From the NCBI GenBank assembly GCA_004292955.1, contig RDXX01000014.1, forward strand, positions 27,990-91,989: a DNA stretch of 64,000 nucleotides, given 5' to 3'. Position 1 is the stretch's first letter, and every line of letters starts with the position of its first letter. The notes beneath the pieces are model-generated. The model had not been told where the DNA came from, made no database searches, and was given only the letters and a program-made list of their open reading frames with translations. Source of the DNA: Oscillatoriales cyanobacterium (lineage in GTDB: Bacteria > Cyanobacteriota > Cyanobacteriia > Cyanobacteriales > Microcoleaceae). Positions 8,627 to 17,800 of the stretch are shown here, piece after piece. The translations under genes were made by a program, and so were the position numbers.

Positions 8627-9322
8627 ATGCCTAAAAACATCTCATATACAATCGAACATTCTCCATCCTATGCCCAACTAAAACTCAAAATTCCTGCCAA
8701 CCAAACGGTGTTGGTAGAATCTTCGGGAATGGCAGCAATGGATAGTCACATCACCCTGAAATCAAAAGTCAAAGGAGGTTTGATGAAAGGCCTCACGCGA
8801 ATGTTAGCAGGTGAGTCTTTGTTTATCAGCGAATTTACTTCGCCGGAACGTTCTGGAATACTTTACGTTTCCCCTGGAGTTCCTGGCGATATTCAACATT
8901 ATCACCTCGATGGCAATAGCTTGATGCTGCAATCTTCTGCTTTTGTGGCATCGAGTTCTACTGTAGACCTTGATACTAAATTTCAGGGATTAAAAGGTTT
9001 CTTTAGTGGCGAATCATTGTTTTTTCTCAAAGCAACTGGACAAGGCGATATCTGGTTTAATTCCTATGGCGCAATTCTGGAAATTCCAGTCAATGGAAGT
9101 TATATCGTGGACACCGGTTATATCGTTGCCTTTGAGGATACGCTGAAGTATGATGTTGAAGTCCTGGGCGGACTATCCTGGAAAAATTTGAGAACGGGAA
9201 TTTTAGGTGGAGAAGGCTTAGTTTGTCGTTTCAGTGGACAGGGGAAACTGTGGATACAGTCTCGCAATCTGTTTCCTCTGATTAATTTTTTAAATCCCTT
9301 CCGACCGACAAAGAACAATTAG
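8627..9322 (+). CDS. AIM24/TIGR00266-family protein, copy 3
   Basis: A 231-residue AIM24 paralogue from the ATG at 8627. Hallmarks: VLVESSGMAAMDSHITLKSK, MKGLTRMLAGESLFISEF, GSYIVDTGYIVAFEDTLKYDV and GGEGLVCRFSGQGKLWIQSR. The frame is open upstream to 8543, but those 28 codons are only translated heptamer repeat. A MITE-like element and the heptamer tract separate it from copy 2, so it probably has its own leader. Function unknown, as for the family. Confidence 0.87.
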   Translation: MPKNISYTIEHSPSYAQLKLKIPANQTVLVESSGMAAMDSHITLKSKVKGGLMKGLTRMLAGESLFISEFTSPERSGILYVSPGVPGDIQHYHLDGNSLMLQSSAFVASSSTVDLDTKFQGLKGFFSGESLFFLKATGQGDIWFNSYGAILEIPVNGSYIVDTGYIVAFEDTLKYDVEVLGGLSWKNLRTGILGGEGLVCRFSGQGKLWIQSRNLFPLINFLNPFRPTKNN

Positions 9323-9387
9323 TTTGGTGCTTTTATATACAGCATATTCCATGTATATTTGGTACACACAATTTTGGGAAATTCCGT

Positions 9388-9449
9388 GTAAGGTGCGTCG
9401 CCATATAATCTGCCACTGCTATTCAATAACTCGTAGCGATGCACCCTAC
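9388..9449. repeat. Dispersed GGTGCGTC/GCACCCTAC inverted repeat
   Basis: GTAAGGTGCGTCGCC pairs imperfectly with TAGCGATGCACCCTAC, just after the third AIM24 gene. Related sequences occur at 30870-30885, 58768-58832 and 62766-62870. Possibly a terminator for the AIM24 group. Confidence 0.5.
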
Positions 9450-9498
9450 AAACTCACGCAAGTCAATCCAAAATCTAAAATCTAAAATCTAAAATCGA

Positions 9499-10299
9499 AT
9501 GACCGATCGCAATCCACCCACAAGCAACAGGCAACTGCTAACCTTATTAGGAATCTTTTTAGCCATAGGATGTTTATTGCTTTGGGGAAGCCTCAAACTG
9601 GTAGATGGGCTGATTTTATTAATTCCCCCCGAACTCGAACAGCGTTTGGGGGCGTTAGTTATCCCAGCTTACGAAAGTCTTGCGGAATCTTCTCCAGCAC
9701 AAGATACCCTCAATCAACTTCTCGATCGCCTGGAAACTAAATTACCTAAACAAAAAAATATCGATCGCAATTATCGCCTACTTTACATTCCCGATGATAC
9801 TGTAAACGCGCTAGCCTTACCTGGAGATACAATTGTTGTTTATCGGGGTTTAATAAAGCAATTGGAATCGGAAAACGAGTTGATGATGATCTTAGGTCAT
9901 GAGTTGGGTCATTTCGCCAATCGCGATCATTTGCGGGGAATTGGACGGGGATTGGCGTTACAGTTTGTGGTGGCGGTGTTCGTAGGCGATGGAGGTGGGT
10001 TGGTGAATGTTGCCGCTGCGATCGCTTCCAATTTAAGCAAAGCCCAATTTTCTCGTAGTCAGGAAGCCCAAGCCGATGAATTTGGCTTACAACTGCTGGT
10101 TTCCCATTACGGGCACGCAGCGGGCGCAGCAGACTTTTTCCAGCGATTAGCGCGAAAATCTGGTCTAGATATTGCTTTGTTATCGACTCATCCGGCACCT
10201 GGCGATCGCAGTTTAACGTTAACACAAACGATCGCCCAACGCCGCTATCCGATTCAAGAGCGATCGGCTTTACCCGCAACACTCAAAAGCGATCGATAA
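9499..10299 (+). CDS. M48-family membrane metalloprotease
   Basis: A 266-residue zinc peptidase of the M48 (HtpX/Oma1/BepA-like) class. One N-terminal membrane helix lies at about residues 12-40 (LLTLLGIFLAIGCLLLWG). The zinc site is ILGHELGHFANRDH (HExxH near residue 134), with the third ligand in SQEAQADEFG near residue 194. The catalytic part therefore faces the periplasm or lumen. Likely role, by family: protein quality control or clearance of misfolded membrane or outer-membrane proteins. The ATG at 9499 directly follows an AATCTAA heptamer tract (9470-9496) and lacks a clear Shine-Dalgarno site. Confidence 0.88.
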   Translation: MTDRNPPTSNRQLLTLLGIFLAIGCLLLWGSLKLVDGLILLIPPELEQRLGALVIPAYESLAESSPAQDTLNQLLDRLETKLPKQKNIDRNYRLLYIPDDTVNALALPGDTIVVYRGLIKQLESENELMMILGHELGHFANRDHLRGIGRGLALQFVVAVFVGDGGGLVNVAAAIASNLSKAQFSRSQEAQADEFGLQLLVSHYGHAAGAADFFQRLARKSGLDIALLSTHPAPGDRSLTLTQTIAQRRYPIQERSALPATLKSDR

Positions 10300-10418
10300 C
10301 AATCAGACACTTAATAATTCCCGCTCTCCCTTGATGGGCTAATACAATAGGTATAATATCAGAGTCTCAACGAGCGATCGCAACCTTACACCAATCCACT
10401 AAAACTAGAAATACCCTT

Positions 10419-10559
10419 CAACAGTTGACAGTTGACAGTTGACAGTTGACAGTTTGAGAGCGACCTCTACCTAGAAGGAAGAGGATTGGAGTAATGAATA
10501 GTCTGATTTGTATTTCTCCCGAGCAGGCTTGGGGCTTTCAACCAATTATTTATGGTAAA
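10419..10559 (+). repeat. Dispersed repeat with GTTGACA heptamers, copy A
   Basis: Starts with GTTGACA heptamers, continues TTTGAGAGCGACCTCTACCT, GAAGAGGATTGGAGTA and ATGAATAGTCTGAT, and ends near CAACCAATTATTTATGGTAAA. Copies: 27772-27913, 34031-34133 (inverted) and 62126-62321. The ATG at 10494 opens a short ORF with a plausible ribosome site (see findings). Confidence 0.8.
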
Positions 10560-10581
10560 ACAAGTTCAGGCAGTATAACAT

Positions 10582-10950
10582 ATGGCAGCATCCAAACGCA
10601 AAAATTCTGACAACAAAACAACCGACGGTAAACGAGTAGTTTACTCTGAGTTTGGTAACTACGAAAACTCGGCTGCTCTCGAACGAGGAACCCCGGAAGT
10701 TCCCCAGAATCAACAAACTTTGAAAGTAGAAGCATCCCGAAAAGGACGCGGTGGCAAAACAGTTACAGTCATCAGCGGATTTCAAGAAAAACCAGAAACT
10801 TTAGCAGATTTAGCCAAGCAGCTAAAAGCCCAATGCGGCACAGGCGGCACAGTTAAGGATAATGAAATTGAAATTCAAGGCGAACACAAGCAAAAGCTAC
10901 TCGAAATTCTCAAAAAATTGGGCTACAAAGCTAAAATTAGCGGAGGTTAA
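10582..10950 (+). CDS. SUI1/YciH-type translation initiation factor
   Basis: A 122-residue eIF1/SUI1-family protein. The N-terminal 45 residues are polar (KRKNSDNKTTDGKRVVYSEFG). The SUI1 domain spans about 50-120: SRKGRGGKTVTVISGFQ, LADLAKQLKAQCGTGGTVKD and EIEIQGEHKQKLLEILKKLGY. Bacterial YciH can influence start-site selection on the small ribosomal subunit; its physiological role is unclear. The upstream 160 bases are a dispersed repeat, so the promoter probably lies in or next to that repeat. Confidence 0.88.
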   Translation: MAASKRKNSDNKTTDGKRVVYSEFGNYENSAALERGTPEVPQNQQTLKVEASRKGRGGKTVTVISGFQEKPETLADLAKQLKAQCGTGGTVKDNEIEIQGEHKQKLLEILKKLGYKAKISGG

Positions 10951-10952
10951 TT

Positions 10953-11076
10953 GGGTGCATCTGGGTTTTGAAGAGGGCGAAGCATGACCGCATATAACTT
11001 ATTAGTTATAATCTCATATTTACTGCGGTCATGCTTCGCCCCTACAGATATATTTTCATGCGCCCCAGATGCGCCC
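10953..11076 (+). mobile_element. MITE-like element, GGGCGAAGCATGACCGC core, copy 2
   Basis: A 124-bp copy beginning GGGTGCATCTGGG and ending AGATGCGCCC, with the same CGAAGCATGACCGCATATAA / GCGGTCATGCTTCGCCC core as the copy at 8361. It starts two bases after the SUI1 stop codon. Confidence 0.75.
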
Positions 11077-11090
11077 GGTTAATTTCTGTT

Positions 11091-11158
11091 ATTCTTCCCT
11101 CTTCCCTCTTCCCTCTTCCTTCTTCCCTCTTCCTTCTTCCTTCTTCCCTCTTCCTTCA
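11091..11158. repeat. Polypyrimidine heptamer tract before recR
   Basis: TTCCCTC/TTCCTTC heptamers run to about five bases before the recR start codon. In frame they encode repetitive Ser/Leu/Pro sequence that is not part of RecR. Confidence 0.9.
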
Positions 11159-11162
11159 TTTT

Positions 11163-11756
11163 ATGTACACTCGACCCTTAGCCCGTTTGATCGAACAATT
11201 GCAGCGCTTGCCCGGAATCGGCCCAAAAAGTGCACAGCGACTCGCTTTACATATTTTAAAGCGACCGGAAGAAGACGTGCAAGCCCTAGCTCAATCATTG
11301 ATTGATGCCAAAAAACAAGTCGGTTTTTGCAAAGTATGCTTTCACTTATCCGCTGAACCTGTTTGCGAAATTTGCCGCAACACTAACCGGGACGGTTCTA
11401 CTATTTGTGTTGTGTCAGAATCCCGCGATGTAATCGCCTTAGAAAAAACGCGGGAATACATCGGCAAATATCATGTTGTCGGCGGTGTCATCTCGCCGAT
11501 GGATGGAATTGGCCCGGAACAATTGAACATTCAGCCATTAGTCCGCCGCGTCAGCCAGCAAAAGATTGCTGAAGTTATTATTGCGATTAGTCCTAGCGTG
11601 GAAGGCGAAACTACTACTCTTTATATCGGTCATTTATTGAAACCTTTTACCAAGGTTACGCGAATAGCTTTTGGTTTGCCGATGGGGGGAGATTTGGAAT
11701 ATGCTGATGAGGTAACTTTGGCTCGTGCTTTGGAAGGAAGGAGGGAATTGGATTAG
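11163..11756 (+). CDS. recR: Recombination protein RecR
   Basis: A 197-residue RecR, which with RecO (and RecF) loads RecA at gaps during recombinational repair. The order is: helix-hairpin-helix [20 protein letters not shown] (residues 14-33), the C4 zinc finger CKVC...CEIC (about 56-71), the Toprim domain with [14 protein letters not shown] and [15 protein letters not shown] (about 80-175), and the C-terminal [21 protein letters not shown] use the ATG at 11163 ([13 protein letters not shown]), which gives the normal length; the upstream open frame is a heptamer tract. Repeat DNA forms most of its leader. Confidence 0.95.
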   Translation: MYTRPLARLIEQLQRLPGIGPKSAQRLALHILKRPEEDVQALAQSLIDAKKQVGFCKVCFHLSAEPVCEICRNTNRDGSTICVVSESRDVIALEKTREYIGKYHVVGGVISPMDGIGPEQLNIQPLVRRVSQQKIAEVIIAISPSVEGETTTLYIGHLLKPFTKVTRIAFGLPMGGDLEYADEVTLARALEGRRELD

Positions 11757-11930
11757 GTGAATTGAAAGAGAAGAGAAATGAACCGCGAAGACGCTAAGGA
11801 CACGTTCGGCGAAGCCGTTCCCGAAGGGTAGGAAGATGGGAGAGAAGAAAGTGCGATTGCTTTATTGAGGTTCGCAATGACAATTTTGTAAAAAAGGTTA
11901 AACTGAATAAAGTTACTGAGAGTGAAAAAT

Positions 11931-14048
11931 ATGACTCAATTCGATCGCCCTTTAAGCTACCCCACAACCCGCAAAGCCGAGCAAACAGACGATTACCACG
12001 GCGTCCAAGTATCCGACCCCTACAGGTGGCTGGAAGACCCGGATTCAGAGGAAACTCAAGCCTGGGTGGAAGCTCAAAACGCAGTCACTTTCGGCTACCT
12101 CAGCCAAATTCCGGCGCGGGAAAAAATCAAACAGCGCCTGACTAAACTGTGGGATTACGAGAAATACGGCATACCTTTTAAACAGGGCGATCGCTATTTT
12201 TACTACAAGAATGACGGTCTGCAAAATCAATCCGTACTCTACACTTTAACATCTCTCGACGGCGAACCAAAAGTATTAATTGACCCGAACACTCTCTCAG
12301 AAGACGGAACCGTTGCTCTCGGCGGCATAGCTCTCAGCGAAGACGGCCAACTTATGGCCTACGGTTTGTCAATTTCTGGCTCGGATTGGCAGGAATGGAA
12401 AGTTCGCGATGTGGAAACTGGGGAAGATTTATCAGACCATTTAAAATGGCTGAAATTCTCAGGTGCAGCCTGGACTCACGACGGTAAAGGTTTTTTTTAC
12501 AGCCGCTACGATGAACCCAACGAAAAAACCAAACTCGAAGATGTTAACTATTACCAAAAGCTATTCTATCACAAGCTCGGTACTCCGCAATCTGAAGATG
12601 TATTAATTTGCGATCGCCCTGACCAAAAAGAATGGGGATTTAGCGGTGGTGTTACGGAAGACGGCAAGTATTTGATTATATCAGTCTGGCTCGGCACTGA
12701 CCCGCAAAACCTGATTTTTTACAAGGATTTAACCGCGCCGGAATCAAGCATTGTCGAACTGATTAACAAATTCGAGGCTGAGTACAGTTTCATTGATAAC
12801 GAAGGCTCATTGTTCTGGTTTCAAACCGACTTGAATGCACCGCTGGGCCGCGTAATTGCGATCGACACTAACAACCCTCCTCCTTCATCCCTAGCGGGCG
12901 CTGACACCCCCCTGAATCCCCCCCTTACCAAGGGGGGGTTCACCGAAATCATCCCCGAAGCAGCCGAAACCCTGGGAGGCATTAGCCTTCTCAACAATCA
13001 ATTTGTCGCTTCTTACCTGAAAGACGCCTACACTCAGATTAAAATCTTCAACTTAGATGGCTCTTTTGCGCGAGAAGTAGCCTTGCCGGGAATTGGTTCG
13101 GCAGGAGGTTTTGGCGGCAAGCGGCACGACACCGAAACCTTTTATGCTTACACCAGCTTCACGACTCCGAACACAATCTACCGTTACAATATGCTGACTG
13201 ATGAAAGTAGCATTTATCGGCAGCCAAAGGTTGATTTTAATCCAGAGGATTACGAGACAAAACAAATATTTTATCCCAGCAAAGACGGTACGCAAGTACC
13301 GATGTTTGTCACGCACAAAAAAGGCTTGCAGCTAGATGGCAATAACCCCACTTACCTGTATGGTTATGGTGGTTTTTCTATCTCGCTGACTCCAAGTTTT
13401 TCTCTTAGCAGGCTGGTTTGGTTGGAAATGGGCGGAGTTTATGTGACAGCTTGTTTGCGGGGTGGTGGCGAGTACGGCGAATCGTGGCACCAAGCTGGGA
13501 CAAAGTTGAAAAAGCAAAATGTGTTTGATGACTTTATCAGCGCTGCGGAATGGTTGATCGAGAATAAGTATACCAAACCTGCTAAATTGGCGATCGCAGG
13601 TGGTAGCAACGGCGGCTTATTGGTGGGGGCTTGCATGACTCAGCGGCCAGAATTGTTCGGTGCAGCATTGCCCGCCGTCGGCGTCCTAGATATGTTGCGC
13701 TTCCATAAGTTTACCATTGGTCATGCTTGGGTTCCTGAATATGGTTCGTCGGACAATCCCGCAGAGTTTCCCACAATTCACGCCTATTCTCCGCTGCACA
13801 ATCTGAAAGCGGGAACTGCTTATCCGGCGACAATGATTACAACTGCGGATCATGACGATAGAGTGGTTCCAGCCCACAGTTTCAAGTTTGCTTCGGCTTT
13901 GCAAGCAACGCACGCAGGCGAAAAACCGGTGTTAATTCGCATCGAAACAAAAGCGGGACATGGGGGTGGCAAACCTACCGCTAAAGTCATTGAAGAATTG
14001 GCAGATGAATGGGCTTTTTTGGTGCGCGAACTCGATATTAACGTTTAA
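11931..14048 (+). CDS. Prolyl oligopeptidase (S9A)
   Basis: A cytosolic serine peptidase of about 705 residues that cleaves after proline in short peptides. The N-terminal YHGVQVSDPYRWLEDPDSEETQAWVEAQN is the typical S9A start, a seven-bladed propeller fills about 75-420, and the hydrolase domain carries the nucleophile in GGSNGGLLVG (Ser near 559), Asp in TADHDDRVVPAHS and His in KAGHGGGKP. The ATG at 11931 is preferred to the GTG three codons earlier. Oddity: about residues 315-338 hold a Pro/Gly-rich insert (TPLNPPLTKGG) encoded by a C-rich/G-rich palindrome (about 12907-12942). This is a dispersed repeat that entered the propeller in frame. Confidence 0.93.
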   Translation: MTQFDRPLSYPTTRKAEQTDDYHGVQVSDPYRWLEDPDSEETQAWVEAQNAVTFGYLSQIPAREKIKQRLTKLWDYEKYGIPFKQGDRYFYYKNDGLQNQSVLYTLTSLDGEPKVLIDPNTLSEDGTVALGGIALSEDGQLMAYGLSISGSDWQEWKVRDVETGEDLSDHLKWLKFSGAAWTHDGKGFFYSRYDEPNEKTKLEDVNYYQKLFYHKLGTPQSEDVLICDRPDQKEWGFSGGVTEDGKYLIISVWLGTDPQNLIFYKDLTAPESSIVELINKFEAEYSFIDNEGSLFWFQTDLNAPLGRVIAIDTNNPPPSSLAGADTPLNPPLTKGGFTEIIPEAAETLGGISLLNNQFVASYLKDAYTQIKIFNLDGSFAREVALPGIGSAGGFGGKRHDTETFYAYTSFTTPNTIYRYNMLTDESSIYRQPKVDFNPEDYETKQIFYPSKDGTQVPMFVTHKKGLQLDGNNPTYLYGYGGFSISLTPSFSLSRLVWLEMGGVYVTACLRGGGEYGESWHQAGTKLKKQNVFDDFISAAEWLIENKYTKPAKLAIAGGSNGGLLVGACMTQRPELFGAALPAVGVLDMLRFHKFTIGHAWVPEYGSSDNPAEFPTIHAYSPLHNLKAGTAYPATMITTADHDDRVVPAHSFKFASALQATHAGEKPVLIRIETKAGHGGGKPTAKVIEELADEWAFLVRELDINV
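12899..12945. repeat. In-frame C/G-rich palindromic repeat inside prolyl oligopeptidase
   Basis: The core is AATCCCCCCCTTACCAAGGG followed by GGGG, a dispersed cyanobacterial palindrome. It is read as LNPPLTKGG and keeps the frame open. A similar module is present twice in the Omp85-like gene at 42062-42190. Confidence 0.75.
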
Positions 14049-14835
14049 CCAGCGCGGGATTGGGTGCGCCTATTCCCTAGGCGCGCACCCGCACTCCTCT
14101 CTTCAACTGCTGGTGAACACCACTTACCTGATGGTATGATCTGACACATCTTTTGCTGCTAACCTGATGTTCAATGTGGAAATTGTGCGATCGTTTCATG
14201 GCCTGTGGCTGCGGACAACCGATCGCTACAGCATAAATTAGTGTAACTTGTCAACTCCCACTTGTCTTAATTTGCCTGACATTCTGTAACTTTTTGTATG
14301 GTTTAGCCTTGGTTCTGAGCTTTTTAGAGATGAAACCCTATTAAGTAAAGTTCGTGGCAATGTCAACTCCCACAAGTAGTAAATCCAAGCTACAATCAAA
14401 AAATTTTCTAATTCTCGGAAATGTTTTTTTCAGTGGATTTACGGTCAAGATTTCAGAAAAAATTACACTCCCAACTGTACTGAGAAGCATCCCGTTACCG
14501 GAATCACTGCCTTTTTGTCAGCAATACGTAAGTAAGTGCCGATCGCAATCTCAAGGTTATGGGATTAATTTCTTTTCAAGAAAAATACTTGAGTGGCGCA
14601 ATCAAAACCAGATAATGCTTGCATATCTAAGGGTGTAGTGATTTATTACCTAGGTTAATGCGCGAAGCTGATACAGCATTGTCTATCCAATCCTTCCCTC
14701 ACATCTTAACTTCAACAAAACACGTAAGTGTTTAATTTATTTCGTAAATATAATTTACAGTAAATTTATATTTCCGTGTATATCGAATGTTCTCAAAGGG
14801 GGTAGTTTAAAACTAAGTAACTAAATCAGCGAACT
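14049..14835. other. Gene-poor stretch upstream of the giant exoprotein
   Basis: 787 bases without a convincing gene. An open frame at 14354-14638 (94 codons) has no recognisable domain and no good ribosome site; I treat it as doubtful. The last 150 bases are AT-rich (TAAATATAATTTACAGTAAA, about 14743-14762) and probably contain the promoter and a long 5' leader of the giant gene. A G-rich AAAGGGGGTAG near 14796 is too far (about 35 bases) to be its ribosome site. Confidence 0.5.
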
Positions 14836-17800
14836 ATGAAAACGAGCCCCAATACGTCGAATGTGTCAGCCGTAAAAATACGCAAATCTACTAATATTAC
14901 CACTACCAACAACTTATTTTTTAAGCCAGCAAACTCTACAGCGTATCTAGAATCGAAAACATATCTAGTCGTTGTTGACTCCCGAGTAGAAAACTACGAG
15001 GAATTGATCCGTGGAGTCAAACCCGGAAGCGAAGTATTGGTGCTCGATCCAACCAGAGATGCGATCGCACAAATCACCGAATTTTTGGGGCATTACCACA
15101 GCATCAACAGCCTGCACGTAGTTTCTCACGGCCGAGAAGCAGCAGTCGCGATCGGTCGGACAGAACTGAATATTGATAACCTAGAAACCTACAGCAGTCA
15201 ATTGCAGCAGTGGGGAAAAGCCCTTAACAAACCCGGTAGCATTTTACTTTATGGATGTAACGTAGCTGTCGGCGAATCGGGCATTAAATTCATACAAAAA
15301 CTCAGCGAATTAACTGGAGCAAATATTGCTGCTTCTAACAACTTAACTGGGAGTGCAGCACTAGGCGGCGACTGGGAATTAGAAATTACCACAGGACAAA
15401 TCGATGCCGAACTAGCCTTTAAACCAGAAGTCTTAAAAACCTACAATCATGTCCTCGGAACATTAGTTACCGAAAGCTTTCAAAATCCCACAGCATTAGG
15501 GCCTTGGATCTACGGAACTAGCGGCGGTGCAATTCAACCGGGATTAACCTCAGGTAGCGGCCCCGGCATCATTCCCAGTTTAGGGCTGGGCGATCCTCCG
15601 GGCAGTGGCGCTTTAAGATTAACATCGAATGCGAACAACCAAGCAGCTTTTGTCATCTACAACAACCCAATTTCTTCGACTGACGGCATCAGAGTTGCCT
15701 TTGATTTATTTGCCTATGACGGCACCGGTGCCGACGGCATTAGTTTCTTCTTAATTGACGGGGCTGCTACACCAACTCAAGCAGGTGGATTCGGCGGTTC
15801 TCTCGGTTATGCTCCCAACAACAGTTCTGGTATACCGGGGATTGTCGGAGGTTATTTAGGTGTTGGATTTGACGAATATGGCAATTTTTCAGATCCGAGT
15901 GAAGGGCGTTTAGGTGGCCCGGGATCGATACCTGATGCGGTAGGAATTAGAGGCAGCCAAACCGGAGAATATAAGTTTTTAACTAACAATGTAATTCCCG
16001 GCGGCATAGATAATCCTACCGTTACCGATCGCACTCTTGCCAGAAAAAGAGTTCAAATTACTTTACAACCGTCTACTCCCACAATACCCAGCCGTTTTTT
16101 CGTTAACATCGACTTAAACGGCGACAACTTATTTAACGGCCCGGGCGAAAGTGCGATCGACATCCCAAATTTGGCGGCTGTAAATGGCACAATTCCGCCG
16201 ACTTTCAAATTTGGTTTTGCTAGTTCGACAGGGGCAGTGACCAACATTCACGAAATTCGCAATCTCAGCGTTGAAACTGTCACAGCACCTACCATCTCAG
16301 CCGATATTGCCACGGTTAAAACTGGCCCCGCATTTGCCCTACCCAACAGCAGTATTACTTACACCATTACGTCCACCAATAACGGGCCCAACGACGCTAC
16401 CAACGTCCTAATTCAAGATCCCCTGCCTCCGGGCTTAACTTTCAGCAGCGCCGATAATGGTGGGATTTTTAACCCGACAACGCGGAGTGTCAGTTGGCCA
16501 GTGATTTCGACTCTGGCTAACGGTGCCAGCGTTACCCGCAGTATTACCGTGACTGCACCTGCCACAATCGGATCGGTAACTAACCTGGCATTTAGCAGCA
16601 GCAGCACTTTCGATCCCAACCTGATTAACAACACCGGTGAAGGGGTAGTATCTCAAGCTACAACTGCGATCGTTCCCGCTACAGCCGACATCATCACCTC
16701 AAAAACAGGCCCGACAACAGCCGTGGCTGGATCGACGGTCACCTATACAATTACCTCACAAAACAGCGGGCCGAGCAGCGCTACCAATGTGACGGTAACA
16801 GACGCTTTGCCCGCAGGCTTAACTGGAGTGACAGCCTCCGACGGGGGCAGTTACAATCCTGCCACAGGTGTTGTCACTTTCCCGGCGATCGCAACTTTGG
16901 GCATCGGTGCGGCTAACGCCGTCAGCCGCACAGTCAGCTTCAGTACCCCAAATACCGGCACTGTCATCGACATTGCCAGGAGTACAGCCGAAACTCCCGA
17001 TCCCAATAGTGCCAACAACAACGGCACGGCTGCGATCGCTCAAGTCAGCACCACGATAACGAGCAGCGCCGACGTAGTTACCACCAAAGCAGGCCCGGCA
17101 TCTGTCACGCCCGGAGCCACTGCCACTTATACGATCACCGCCCAAAACGTCGGCCCTTCGGCAGCCGCCAACGTTTCCATCACCGATACCCTGCCTGTGG
17201 GCTTAACCGGAGTGACAGCCTCCAACGGTGGCACTTACAACCCAGCCACAGGTATTGTCACCTGGACGGCGATCGCAAGTTTGGCAAGCGGGGCAGCCAA
17301 CGCCGTCACCCGCACAGTCAGCATTGTTGCTCCTGCCAGCGGCACAGTCGCCAACACCGCCAGAAGCACCTCCGACACCGCCGATCCCAATACTGCCAAC
17401 AACAACGGCACGGCTGCAAACGCCCAAGTCACCACCACGATCACTGCCAGCGCCGACGTAGTTACCACCAAAGCAGGCCCGGCATCGATCGCGCCGGGAG
17501 CCACTGCCACTTATACCATCACCGCCCAAAACGCCGGCCCTTCCAGCGCCACCAACGTCGTCATCACCGATACTCTGCCTCTGGGGTTAACGGGAGTGAC
17601 AGCTTCCAACGGTGGCAGTTACAACCCAGCCACAGGTATTGTTAGCTGGACGGCGATCGCAAGTTTGGCAAGCGGGGCAGCCAACGCCATCACCCGCACT
17701 GTCAGCGTTGTTGCTCCTGCCACTGGCAGCGTTGTCAACACTGCCAGAAGCACTGCCGCCACCGCCGATCCCAACAGTGGCAACAACAACGGTACGGCTG

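Noticed and set aside
11031..11162. 44-codon N-terminal extension of recR
   Set aside because: Encoded by a MITE end and a polypyrimidine heptamer tract; the ATG at 11163 gives normal RecR.
14354..14638. 94-codon open frame before the giant exoprotein
   Set aside because: No recognised motif, no ribosome site, mixed composition; kept only as a doubtful mention in the gap entry.
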